From NCBI GenBank assembly GCA_902799655.1, contig CADCBH010000019.1:1-58260 (forward strand): 58,260 bases of DNA. Direction: 5' to 3'. This stretch comes from an uncultured Bacteroidales bacterium. GTDB lineage: Bacteria; Bacteroidota; Bacteroidia; Bacteroidales; Bacteroidaceae. The position numbers were made by a program, and so were the translations under genes. How positions within the stretch are numbered: the first letter of the stretch is position 1; each line of letters opens with the position of its first letter. This document shows, one piece after another, positions 44,947 through 53,358 of this stretch. Under the pieces are notes generated by a model. The model did not search any database, was not told the DNA's origin, and saw nothing but the letters and a program-made list of their open reading frames with translations.

Positions 44947-45042
44947 CGATTTTACCCTCACATCCTAACATGACAGGCCTCAATCCCTTCTTTGTATATC
45001 GGCATTTGAGAGGGGTTATGTTAGGATGTGAGGGTAAAATCG
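44947..45042. repeat. 25-bp perfect inverted repeat (long hairpin)
   Basis: 44947-44971 is the exact reverse complement of 45018-45042, with core TTACCCTCACATCC. The 46-base spacer pairs partly (CCTCAA with TTGAG), giving a hairpin of about 96 bases. Confidence 0.85.
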
Positions 45043-45346
45043 CGCAGTCAACAAAAATCAGGGTTCTGTCAGAGTAACATGCCTAGTTACTATCAGCGAT
45101 AAGTAGAGTTACTATCAGAGAAAAGGCTTCTCGCTCATCGAGAAACGACGAGTTACTGATGTGAATCGAAACTCGGCCCGATTGGAAATCTTCGAATAAG
45201 AAGCTGGGGGCGGTGGTGGCTACGAACTACGTCTATTTCAATCAAAAACGTGGGTCATTCTGACCCGAAATGTAACATAATGATTAAATTACCTATCATT
45301 TAACGAAATTTAAGCGATGTATAAGGAATGTTGGCAGATTATTCAG

Positions 45347-45354
45347 TAAATTTG
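45347..45354 (+). promoter_or_regulatory. -7 box of the gene at 45403
   Basis: TAAATTTG, about 48 bases before the ATG at 45403. Confidence 0.5.
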
Positions 45355-45402
45355 CACACGATATTAAATAATTGTAAACCTAACAATAATAAAAAGACTG
45401 TT

Positions 45403-46074
45403 ATGAAACGTACAATCAAAGTTTCGATGATGGCACTGGTTGCCATGTTCGCATTCAGCACAGTGGCTAATGCACAGTTCGGTGGATTGCTGAAAGGTGC
45501 TTCAAAGGCTGTTGGTTCTGGACTCATCAAGGGTAAGAAGAAGACTAAGTCTGAGAATGTTGAGGTCATGAACTGGAAAGCAGGTCAGATGGTTACTGTC
45601 GAGAACCCCTTCAACGCTGAGGCAAAGCCTTGGAAGTCTGAATGGATCTACGACAAGGAGAAGAATTTCCAGGATAAGGAAATGAAGAAGAAGCTCGTTG
45701 AGCTGTATCTGGACGACGAGAAGTTCAACAACCGTAAGCGTGCTGCTGACGACATCACAAAGGACCGCAAGATTGTGGAGATTCTCTTTGTTGATGACTC
45801 ATGGAAGTTCAATCGCGACAACCTGGGCGACATCCTCTCTCGCTATCTGAATTTCCTGGTTGTCTCTGAGCTGACAAACGGTTTCACTATCGTTGACGAG
45901 TGCTATGTTGTCAACAAGTACACTGGTGGTGGCAACTACGACACGAACTTCAAGTTCTCGCTGGATGTAATGGCTTACACCAACTTCGGTACCTACATCA
46001 AGTACGACAAGCGCTATCTGGTTACTGACTGGCAGCACAAGGACGATGCCGATCCTATGGCACAGTACAAGTAA
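45403..46074 (+). CDS. Secreted protein, unknown function
   Basis: A 223-residue protein with a signal peptide (MKRTIKVSMMALVAMFAF then STVANAQ) followed by a Gly/Lys-rich stretch (GGLLKGASKAVGSGLIKGKK) and a mixed alpha/beta domain. No family is recognised. The ATG at 45403 starts the signal peptide and is preferred over 45328. Its codons are like those of the core genes, so it marks the end of the island. Confidence 0.72.
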   Translation: MKRTIKVSMMALVAMFAFSTVANAQFGGLLKGASKAVGSGLIKGKKKTKSENVEVMNWKAGQMVTVENPFNAEAKPWKSEWIYDKEKNFQDKEMKKKLVELYLDDEKFNNRKRAADDITKDRKIVEILFVDDSWKFNRDNLGDILSRYLNFLVVSELTNGFTIVDECYVVNKYTGGGNYDTNFKFSLDVMAYTNFGTYIKYDKRYLVTDWQHKDDADPMAQYK

Positions 46075-46121
46075 TCTACTAAACTAAAAATGCACAAGGG
46101 CTGATGCCTGGCATGATAAAA

Positions 46122-46154
46122 AGAGACCGCTGAGGTAAATCCTTAGCGGTCTCT
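46122..46154. terminator. Bidirectional terminator
   Basis: AGAGACCGCTGAGG (46122-46135) pairs with CCTTAGCGGTCTCT (46141-46154) around a 5-base loop, between convergent genes. On the minus strand it is followed by TTTTT. Confidence 0.8.
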
Positions 46155-46179
46155 TCGTATTTAGGATGATGTGTGTCGA

Positions 46180-47826
46180 TTATGCCTCGGGCTCTTCGTC
46201 GTTAGCCTTAAAGCTTGCGAGGTCCTCTACCTGGAAGGCCTTGATGTAGGCAGACTTACCAAGTACATCCTCCTCAGTCATGCGAACATAGACGTTAGCA
46301 CTCTTCTCGAAGAGTTCAGGAGCCTTTGAGGCATCGCGCAGGATGAGCAGACTCATCACGAGCTCGGCAGTCATGTCGTACAGACGACGAGCCAGGAAGT
46401 CCTGAGCGTCCTGATTCTCCAGAGCCTTGACGTTGGCGAGAGCCTCCTCGTAAACGGGAACGAGCTTCTCGACGCGAGCCTTCAAGTTCTTCAGGCTATC
46501 GCTCACCTCGAGACCTGCCAGCATATCCTTGATATTAGCCAGCATGGTACCGTTAGTGATGTAACGGATGGCAGCAACCACCTGCAACTGGGTGGTACCC
46601 TCGTAGATAGAGAAGATACGAGCGTCGCGGAACAGACGCTGGCTCTTGTACTCCATGATGAAACCTGAACCACCGTGGATGCTGATAGCATCGTAAGCGT
46701 TCTGGTTGGCATACTCAGAGTTCATACCCTTGGCCAGTGGGGTGAAGGCATCAGCCAAGCGCTGATACTTCTTGAGCTCCTGCTTCTCCTCAGGCTCGAG
46801 CTTGCGGTCGCGCTCGATATCCTCCAGACACTTGTAGATATCTACATAAGCGGCAGTCTCGTACAATAGTGAACGACCTGCATCCAACTTAGCCTTCATG
46901 CGAGAGAGCATGTCGTAAACAGCGGGGAAGTTGATGATGGCCTCACCAAACTGCTGACGCTCCTTGGCGTAAGCAAGTCCCTCGTTGTAAGCCTCCTGCT
47001 CAACACCTACACTCTGTGCAGCGATACCCAGACGGGCACCGTTCATCAGAGCCATCACGTACTTGATCAGACCCAGACGTGTGCTACCGCAGAGTTCTGC
47101 CTTAGCATTCTTATAAGTGAGCTCACAGGTGGGTGAGCCGTGGATACCCAGTTTGTGCTCGATGTGACGAACATCAACACCACCCTGGCGCTTGTCGTAG
47201 ATGAACATAGACAGACCGCGTCCGTCCTTGGTGCCTTCCTCAGAGCGGGCCAGCACGAGGTGGATGTCGCTGTCACCATTGGTGATGAAACGCTTCACAC
47301 CGTTCAGGCGCCAGCAGTTCTCCTTCTCGTCGAAGGTAGCCTTCAGCATCACGCGCTGCAGGTCGGAACCAGCATCAGGCTCCGTCAAGTCCATTGACAT
47401 ACCCTCACCAGCGCAGACGCGGGGGATGTACTTCTGACGCTGCTCCTCGCTACCGAACTCATAGAGGGTGTCGATACAGCTCTGCAGGCTCCAGATGTTC
47501 TGGAAACCAGCATCGGCAGCCGAGATCATCTCAGAGAGCATAGAGAACACGGTGTTAGGCAGGTTCAGACCACCATAACGACGGGGCATAGAAACACCCC
47601 ACAGACCAGCCTTACGGGTGGCGTCGAGGTTCTCGTAAGTCTTAGAGGCGTAGATCATACGGCCATTCTCAAGGTGTGGACCTTCGAGGTCAACAGCCTC
47701 AGAGTTTGGCTCGATGATATTGGCTGCCACGTCGCCAGTGATGTCGAGAATCTGCTTGTAGTTCTCGATGGCATCGCCCAGGTCAACGGGAGCGTAGTCA
47801 TATTCTTTCGCATCAGCGAAACCCAT
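46180..47826 (-). CDS. Acyl-CoA dehydrogenase
   Basis: A 548-residue flavoprotein. N-terminal, middle (LTEPDAGSDLQRVMLKA then GVKRFITNGD) and C-terminal (RLFRDARIFSIYEGTTQLQV, with the catalytic-type Glu in YEGT) domains are present, plus a ~120-residue extra C-terminal helical part. It passes electrons to the ETF encoded upstream by etfB and etfA. An EtfAB-linked acyl-CoA or related reductase is likely. The substrate is unknown. Confidence 0.93.
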   Translation of the reverse strand: MGFADAKEYDYAPVDLGDAIENYKQILDITGDVAANIIEPNSEAVDLEGPHLENGRMIYASKTYENLDATRKAGLWGVSMPRRYGGLNLPNTVFSMLSEMISAADAGFQNIWSLQSCIDTLYEFGSEEQRQKYIPRVCAGEGMSMDLTEPDAGSDLQRVMLKATFDEKENCWRLNGVKRFITNGDSDIHLVLARSEEGTKDGRGLSMFIYDKRQGGVDVRHIEHKLGIHGSPTCELTYKNAKAELCGSTRLGLIKYVMALMNGARLGIAAQSVGVEQEAYNEGLAYAKERQQFGEAIINFPAVYDMLSRMKAKLDAGRSLLYETAAYVDIYKCLEDIERDRKLEPEEKQELKKYQRLADAFTPLAKGMNSEYANQNAYDAISIHGGSGFIMEYKSQRLFRDARIFSIYEGTTQLQVVAAIRYITNGTMLANIKDMLAGLEVSDSLKNLKARVEKLVPVYEEALANVKALENQDAQDFLARRLYDMTAELVMSLLILRDASKAPELFEKSANVYVRMTEEDVLGKSAYIKAFQVEDLASFKANDEEPEA

Positions 47827-47851
47827 TTCTTTTGGAAGTTATGAAGTTATA

Positions 47852-47875
47852 GAAGTTAAGAAGTTAAGCCGATAG
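47852..47875. repeat. Left arm of inverted repeat around the four-helix-bundle gene
   Basis: GAAGTTAAGAAGTTAAGCC then GATAG. Its reverse complement, with one inserted base and one mismatch, lies at 48261-48285. Confidence 0.75.
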
Positions 47876-47880
47876 ACATG

Positions 47881-48258
47881 CTATTGCTCGTTGCCGAAAT
47901 TATTGTCAATAACTCCTTTGCAATAAGCGTTAAGCGTCTTGCTGCATTCCTCAATGGTTGTGGCTAAAAGCTCGTAGCCTTCCACATTAATATAACCAAG
48001 GTCTTTAGAGAGGATAATATAATATCTGCACTCTTCGAGACTTCCTTGGGCTATGTTATAGAAACGTAGTTTATCTGCTCTGCTTAATTTTTTATACCCT
48101 TCAGCAATATTGGCCGGTATAGATACGGCTGCACGCTGGAACTGTGAGCACAAGCCAAACTTCTCGAACTCAGGGTAAGTCTTAGTTGCCCTATATACAA
48201 GAAGTACGAACTGGTGTGCCTTCTGCCATGCGACAATATTCTGAAACTGGTTCGTCAT
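47881..48258 (-). CDS. Four-helix-bundle protein, 23S rRNA IVS-type
   Basis: A 125-residue protein with the family core FQNIVAWQKAHQFVLLVYRA, CSQFQRAAVSIPANIAEGY and LEECRYYIILSKDL. These four-helix bundles are known from 23S rRNA intervening sequences and are related to Avd of diversity-generating retroelements. Function is unclear. It is inserted between etfA and the acyl-CoA dehydrogenase gene on the same strand and is enclosed by an inverted repeat. Confidence 0.88.
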   Translation of the reverse strand: MTNQFQNIVAWQKAHQFVLLVYRATKTYPEFEKFGLCSQFQRAAVSIPANIAEGYKKLSRADKLRFYNIAQGSLEECRYYIILSKDLGYINVEGYELLATTIEECSKTLNAYCKGVIDNNFGNEQ

Positions 48259-48260
48259 AA

Positions 48261-48285
48261 CTATTGGCTTAACTTCTTTAACTTC
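48261..48285. repeat. Right arm of inverted repeat around the four-helix-bundle gene
   Basis: CTATTGGCTTAAC then TTCTTTAACTTC, complementary to 47852-47875 apart from one insertion and one mismatch. Confidence 0.75.
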
Positions 48286-48306
48286 TTAACTACTTTAACT
48301 TCAGTT

Positions 48307-49302
48307 TTACTTACTATTCTGCTTATAATACTTAATCAGTTTGGGAACTACCTCCTCTACGGTACCAACAATCACGTAGTCAGCAATGCGGTTGATAGGA
48401 GCATCGGGATCGCTGTTGATAGAGATGATGATACCAGAGTCCTGCATACCAGCGATGTGCTGAATCTGTCCGGAGATACCGCAGGCGATGTACACCTTGG
48501 GGTGAACGGTAACACCAGTCTGACCAATCTGACGGTCGTGATCCAACCAGCCTGCATCAACGGCAGCGCGGCTACCACCAACCTCACCATGCAGCACCTT
48601 AGCCAACTGGAACAGCATGTCGAAGTTCTCTTTCGAGCCCATACCGTAACCACCAGCAACAACGATGGGAGCACCCTTCAGGTTGTGCTTGGCAGCCTCT
48701 ACGTGGTGATCCAGGACCTTCACGACGAAAGCCTCTGGGCTTACATACTTGGAAACCTCAGGATAAACAACTTCACCCTTAGCCTTACCCTCGTAAATAG
48801 CCTTCTGCATCACACCAGAGCGTACAGTAGCCATCTGTGGACGGTGGTCGGGGTTAACGATGGTAGCTACGATGTTACCACCGAAAGCAGGACGAATCTG
48901 ATAGAGCAGATTCTCGTATGTCTTGTTATTCTTCTTATCCTCGAAAGGACCAATCTCCAGTTCGGTGCAGTCAGCAGTCAGACCAGAGGTCAGCGATGAC
49001 GAAACACGTGGGCCAAGGTCGCGACCAATCACGGTAGCACCCATTAGGCAGATCTGAGGCTGCTCCTCCTTGAAGAGGTTAACCAGAATATCGGTGTGGG
49101 GAGCTGAGGTGTAGGGGAACAGGTCCTTGCCATCGAAGACAAACAGCTTGTCAACACCGTAAGGCAGAATCTGGTCCTCAACCTTACCCTTGATGCCAGT
49201 ACCGGCAACAATGGCGTGGAGCTCAACCTTCAGTTCATTGGCGAGCTTGCGACCCTTGGTCAGCAGCTCCTGAGATACTTCCTGTACCTGAGTACCTTCT
49301 TT
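48307..49302 (-). pseudogene. etfA: Electron transfer flavoprotein alpha subunit, start region lost
   Basis: The frame is open from codon AAA (49300-49302) to the stop at 48307, about 331 residues. It shows the EtfA N-terminal domain (EVSQELLTKGRKLANEL) and the FAD domain (VVAGGYGMGSKENF, VGGSRAAVDAGW, GQTGVTVHPKVYIACGISG). A TAA (49303-49305) precedes it, with no ATG, GTG or TTG in between. EtfA normally has about 8-10 more N-terminal residues. The first internal ATG (49044) would delete about 85 residues. Repeat DNA (49306-49484) now occupies that place. It is either disrupted, started at a non-standard codon, or mis-assembled. The FAD domain itself is intact. Confidence 0.8.
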
Positions 49303-49305
49303 TTA

Positions 49306-49484
49306 TGTAGTTATGAAGTTAAGAAGTTAGGAAAATCTGAAGTTATGAAGTTATGAAGTTATCGCTTCGCTCGCCCTTTGGGCAGTAGTTAAGCCATTAC
49401 TTTTGCTGTTTGATACAGCGGCCAGACATTCGGCTTAACTTCTTAACTTCTCTAACTTCTTAACTTCTTAACTTCTTTATCTCA
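49306..49484. repeat. GAAGTTAA repeat block between etfB and etfA
   Basis: Many copies of GAAGTTATGAAGTT and its complement. GTTAAGCC (near 49388) faces GGCTTAAC (near 49433), forming inverted arms. No open frame of note lies between. Confidence 0.75.
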
Positions 49485-50369
49485 TTAGCCAATAATCTTT
49501 TCTTCCAACAATTCTTTGATCATACCTTCGATATCAGCATCAGAAGCCGTCAAAGTCTTCGACTCCTTAGCCTGGAACACAATGTTCTTAATGGCCTTCA
49601 CCTTCGTGGGCGAGCCACTCAGACCACACTGGTTCACATCGCCATCTACATCGGCCACGCTCCACTGGTTCAGTGTCAGTTCAGGGCGCTCGTCATACAG
49701 ATAGTCGTAGGCAGTGCCTTCAGCAGGACGCTCCATAGGACAGGTAGCACGCTTGTACTTCATCACCAGCTTAGCATTCTGGGGGCGACAGGGAGCAGCG
49801 CTTCCGTTAACGGTGATAACAACGGGCAGAGGAGCCTCAACAGTCTCCACACCACCGTCGATCACACGCTTCACGGTAACCTTCTTAACTCCATTAACTT
49901 CCTTAACTTCTTTAACTTCTTCAACATAAGTCACTTGGTTGAGGCCCAGCTTCTGAGCCACCTGAGGACCTACCTGAGCGGTATCACCGTCGATAGCCTG
50001 ACGACCACCGATAACGATGTCAACGTCGCCAATCTTCTTGATGGCAGTAGCCAGAGCATAAGAAGTTGCGAGGGTGTCAGCACCAGCGAAGAGACGGTCG
50101 GTCAGCAACCAACCCGTATCAGCGCCACGATAAAGTCCCTGACGGATAATCTCACCTGCACGTGGAGGACCCATCGTGAGGATTCCTACTGTTGAGCCTG
50201 GGTTTTGCTCCTTCAAGCGAAGGGCTTGTTCCAGAGCATTCAAATCTTCGGGGTTGAAGATGGCGGGAAGAGCAGCACGATTTACAGTGCCTTCGGCAGT
50301 CATGGCGTCTTTTCCCACATTTCTTGTGTCGGGTACTTGCTTGGCAAGTACTACAATTTTTAATGCCAT
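49485..50369 (-). CDS. etfB: Electron transfer flavoprotein beta subunit
   Basis: A 294-residue subunit with N-terminal LKIVVLAKQVPDTRNVG, the AMP/FAD motif DIVIGGRQAIDGDTAQVGPQ and the family C-terminus. The segment VEEVKEVKEVNGVKKVTVK (near residue 150) is encoded by an in-frame copy of the GAAGTTAA repeat (49881-49922). The ATG at 50369 is preferred over 50480, because EtfB starts MALKIVVLAK. Confidence 0.94.
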   Translation of the reverse strand: MALKIVVLAKQVPDTRNVGKDAMTAEGTVNRAALPAIFNPEDLNALEQALRLKEQNPGSTVGILTMGPPRAGEIIRQGLYRGADTGWLLTDRLFAGADTLATSYALATAIKKIGDVDIVIGGRQAIDGDTAQVGPQVAQKLGLNQVTYVEEVKEVKEVNGVKKVTVKRVIDGGVETVEAPLPVVITVNGSAAPCRPQNAKLVMKYKRATCPMERPAEGTAYDYLYDERPELTLNQWSVADVDGDVNQCGLSGSPTKVKAIKNIVFQAKESKTLTASDADIEGMIKELLEEKIIG

Positions 50370-50417
50370 ATTATAATAATAATGTGTATAAATGATATCC
50401 TTTTGCAAAATCGAGTG

Positions 50418-50425
50418 CAAAATTA
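50418..50425 (-). promoter_or_regulatory. -7 box of the etfB operon
   Basis: Minus-strand TAATTTTG, about 49 bases upstream of the etfB ATG. Supports the start at 50369. Confidence 0.5.
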
Positions 50426-50522
50426 CACTTTTTTGCGCACATAGCCAAATAAAATGCACAAAAACAGCCCGAATGTGCACACTTGAGCTGTTTTGTGCAT
50501 GATAAATATAGCTCTTGACAGA

Positions 50523-52112
50523 TTAATGCTTGTCGTAGGCGTGGTGAGGGTAGTCTGTGGTAAAGTGAAGACCGCGGCACTCCTTACGCTCCAAGGCCCA
50601 GCGGGTGATGAGATAACCCACATTGATCATGTTGCGCAGTTCACAGATATCACGTGAAGCCTTGACGCGTTTGAACAGACGCTCGGTCTCCTCGTAGAGC
50701 ATATCCAAACGATCCCAGGCACGATGCAGACGCAGGTCGCTACGCACAATGCCCACATAGTTCGACATGATCTGATTGACCTCCTTGACACTCTGGGTAA
50801 TCAGCACCTTCTCTTCGTTGGTCATCGTGCCCTCGTCATTCCATTCAGGCACCTGATTGTTGAATTCATAGAGGTCAACATGTTCCAGCGAGTGACGGGC
50901 TGCTGTCTCGGCATATACCACAGCCTCAATGAGTGAGTTGGAAGCCAGGCGGTTGCCACCATGAAGACCCGTACACGAACACTCACCCAAGGCATAGAGA
51001 CGTCGGATGCTCGACTCGCCATTGAGGTCAACCTTGATACCACCGCACATGTAGTGGGCAGCAGGACGAACGGGGATATAGTCGGTGGTGATATCGATAC
51101 CCATTGACAGACATTTCTGGTAGATATTGGGGAAGTGATGGCGTGTCTCTTCAGGATTCTTATGGGTGACGTCCAGACAAACGTGATCCAGTCCGTGAAT
51201 CTTCATCTCCTTATCGATAGCACGGGCTACGATGTCACGAGGTGCCAGTGACAGGCGCTCGTCGTATTTCTCCATAAACGTCTCACCATTTGGCAGTTTC
51301 AGTACACCACCATAGCCGCGCATGGCCTCTGTAATGAGGTAGGCGGGATGGGTCTCATTGGGATTATGCAATACGGTGGGGTGGAACTGTACGAACTCCA
51401 TATCGGCTACAGTTCCCTTGGCACGATACACCATAGCGATACCGTCGCCAGTGGCAATGACGGGATTCGAGGTTGTCAGATAGACAGCGCCACAGCCACC
51501 TGTACACATCACCGTCACTTTCGACAGATAGGTATCAACTTTCTCGGTGACTGGATTGAGCACATAGGCACCATAGCACTGAATATTGGGTGAACGGCGC
51601 GTCACGCGAACACCCAGATGGTGCTGCGTGATAATCTCTACAGCAAAATGGTTTTCCTGAATGTCGATGTCCGGGCAGGCACGAACAGCTTCCATCAGAC
51701 CGCGCTGTATCTCGGCACCTGTATCATCAGCATGATGGAGGATGCGGAACTCCGAATGACCTCCCTCTCGATGTAGGTCGAAATCGCCATTCTCCTTGCG
51801 GTCGAAGTTGACACCCCATTGCACTAGCTCATTGATCTGGTCAGGAGCCATACGTACTACTTGCTCGACAGCCTGGCGGTCACTGATGAAGTCGCCCGCA
51901 ACCATCGTGTCGTTGATGTGCTTGTCGAAATTGTCAACCACCAGGTTGGTTACTGAGGCAACACCGCCTTGTGCAAACGACGTATTGGCCTCGTCGAGAC
52001 CAGCCTTGCAGATGATGCATATCTTGCCTTTCTTGGCGCGAGCCACCTTCAAAGCATAGCTCATTCCTGCCACACCTGCTCCTATGATAAGGAAATCGTA
52101 TTTGTAAACCAT
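50523..52112 (-). CDS. nadB: L-aspartate oxidase
   Basis: A 529-residue FAD enzyme of NAD biosynthesis oxidising aspartate to iminoaspartate. The FAD motif IIGAGVAGMSYAL near residue 9, SFAQGGVASV, HREGGHSEFRILH, DMEFVQFHPTVL and RPAAHYMCGGIKVD are all present. Length is normal. The adjacent divergent gene at 52171 shares its intergenic promoter region. Confidence 0.96.
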   Translation of the reverse strand: MVYKYDFLIIGAGVAGMSYALKVARAKKGKICIICKAGLDEANTSFAQGGVASVTNLVVDNFDKHINDTMVAGDFISDRQAVEQVVRMAPDQINELVQWGVNFDRKENGDFDLHREGGHSEFRILHHADDTGAEIQRGLMEAVRACPDIDIQENHFAVEIITQHHLGVRVTRRSPNIQCYGAYVLNPVTEKVDTYLSKVTVMCTGGCGAVYLTTSNPVIATGDGIAMVYRAKGTVADMEFVQFHPTVLHNPNETHPAYLITEAMRGYGGVLKLPNGETFMEKYDERLSLAPRDIVARAIDKEMKIHGLDHVCLDVTHKNPEETRHHFPNIYQKCLSMGIDITTDYIPVRPAAHYMCGGIKVDLNGESSIRRLYALGECSCTGLHGGNRLASNSLIEAVVYAETAARHSLEHVDLYEFNNQVPEWNDEGTMTNEEKVLITQSVKEVNQIMSNYVGIVRSDLRLHRAWDRLDMLYEETERLFKRVKASRDICELRNMINVGYLITRWALERKECRGLHFTTDYPHHAYDKH

Positions 52113-52133
52113 ACTTTTTTATGTTATACGGTG

Positions 52134-52141
52134 CAAAAGTA
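52134..52141 (-). promoter_or_regulatory. -7 box of nadB
   Basis: Minus-strand TACTTTTG, about 22 bases from the nadB ATG, facing the promoter of the next gene. Confidence 0.5.
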
Positions 52142-52154
52142 CAAATAATTTTTG

Positions 52155-52162
52155 TATTTTTG
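52155..52162 (+). promoter_or_regulatory. -7 box of the carboxypeptidase gene
   Basis: TATTTTTG, 9 bases before the ATG at 52171, predicting a very short leader. Confidence 0.5.
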
Positions 52163-52170
52163 CAAACGAA

Positions 52171-53358
52171 ATGAAGAAATATCTGTTTTTATTACTGATA
52201 AGTGGGCTGTCATTGTTCGCTACGGCACAGGATAGCCTGCACATCCGTCTCGATTCGCTACTTAGTGACCCTATGTTTGAAACCTCCCAGGTGGGACTGA
52301 TGGTTTATGACCTTACTGCCGATTCCGTATGCTACCAGCATAATGCCCGACAGCTGTTGCGCCCTGCCTCCACGATGAAACTGGTTACGGCCATCACTGC
52401 TCTCGACCATTTGGGAGCTGCCTATGAGTTTCGTACCAAAATTTATCATACAGGCACCATCAGCAATGGCCGCCTGATGGGTGACCTCTACTGTGTGGGT
52501 GGAATGGATCCGATGGTTGACCTCGATGATATGCGGGCTTTTGCCAAGCAGTTGCATACGCTGGGTATTGATACGCTGAGTGGGCGGATTGTTACCGACA
52601 TCTCCATGAAGGAGAATCTCGACTATGGTGAGGGCTGGTGTTGGGATGATGACAACCCCCGACTCAAACCTCTGATGGTGGGTCGCAAGGATATCTTTGT
52701 TGATGAGCTCATCAAGGCATTGGAGACAGACAGCGTTGTCATCGAACAGATACAAATTTCTGAAGGCCGTTGCCCTGCCAATGCTACCTTGTTGGCTCAG
52801 CGCACACATAACATCGACCAAGTGTTGTTGCGCATGATGAAAAAGAGTGACAACTACTATGCTGAGTCGATGTTCTACCAGATAGCAGCATCAGTTGGCA
52901 AGCGTTATGCCAAGGCAAAGGATGGGGCCAGCGTGGTTCGCCAACTGATTCAGCGCATAGGATTGGGCGCTCAACCATATAAGATTGCTGATGGCTCTGG
53001 CCTCTCGTTATATAATTATCTCAGTGCTGAACTCGAGACGAAACTGCTACGCTATGCCTGGCTGCATGGTGTCATTTATGACCACCTTTCTCCCTCGTTG
53101 CCTATTGCTGGCGTTGATGGCACGCTGGAGAAACGCATGAGGAAAACGGCTGCTGAGGGTAATGTGCGTGCCAAGACAGGTACGTTGACGGGCATATCAT
53201 CACTCTCGGGCTATTGTCAGGCTGCTAATGGACATCAGCTGTGCTTCAGCATCATCAACCAAGGTGTGATGCGTAATGTAGAAGGCAAAAATTTCCAAGA
53301 CCGAGTATGCCAGGTGCTCTGTGAACCATGGGGTAGCACCGTTCAACTGCCAGAGTAG
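52171..53358 (+). CDS. dacB: D-alanyl-D-alanine carboxypeptidase (PBP4/DacB, S13 family)
   Basis: A 395-residue protein with signal peptide (LFLLLISGLSLFATAQ). The three penicillin-binding motifs are present: STMK (SxxK, residue ~67), SDN (in KSDNYYAE), and KTGT near 335. It trims or cleaves peptidoglycan peptides in the periplasm. It is shorter than E. coli DacB, as usual for Bacteroidetes. Its end overlaps the convergent LytTR gene by 16 bases. Confidence 0.92.
   Translation: MKKYLFLLLISGLSLFATAQDSLHIRLDSLLSDPMFETSQVGLMVYDLTADSVCYQHNARQLLRPASTMKLVTAITALDHLGAAYEFRTKIYHTGTISNGRLMGDLYCVGGMDPMVDLDDMRAFAKQLHTLGIDTLSGRIVTDISMKENLDYGEGWCWDDDNPRLKPLMVGRKDIFVDELIKALETDSVVIEQIQISEGRCPANATLLAQRTHNIDQVLLRMMKKSDNYYAESMFYQIAASVGKRYAKAKDGASVVRQLIQRIGLGAQPYKIADGSGLSLYNYLSAELETKLLRYAWLHGVIYDHLSPSLPIAGVDGTLEKRMRKTAAEGNVRAKTGTLTGISSLSGYCQAANGHQLCFSIINQGVMRNVEGKNFQDRVCQVLCEPWGSTVQLPE

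Larger units (their letters stand above)
44467..45346. other. Repeat- and hairpin-rich non-coding stretch
   Basis: About 880 bases without a supported gene. It holds the CAATGATCCA motif (44606-44615), an 18-bp hairpin (44638-44675), CTACTATTAATG repeats (44732-44811), three GCTTCGAGCAA hairpins (44869-44930), a 25-bp perfect inverted repeat (44947-44971 with 45018-45042), an AGTTACTATCAG repeat pair (45085, 45107), and a GGGTCA/TGACCC hairpin (45252-45266). Confidence 0.7.

Noticed and set aside
35433-45346. Integrase gene or att direct repeats for the island
   Set aside because: No recombinase and no matching terminal repeats were seen by eye on both sides; the island borders rest on gene content and base composition only.
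48307-49044. EtfA starting at the internal ATG 49044
   Set aside because: The 86 codons upstream are in frame and clearly encode conserved EtfA sequence, so this ATG is internal.
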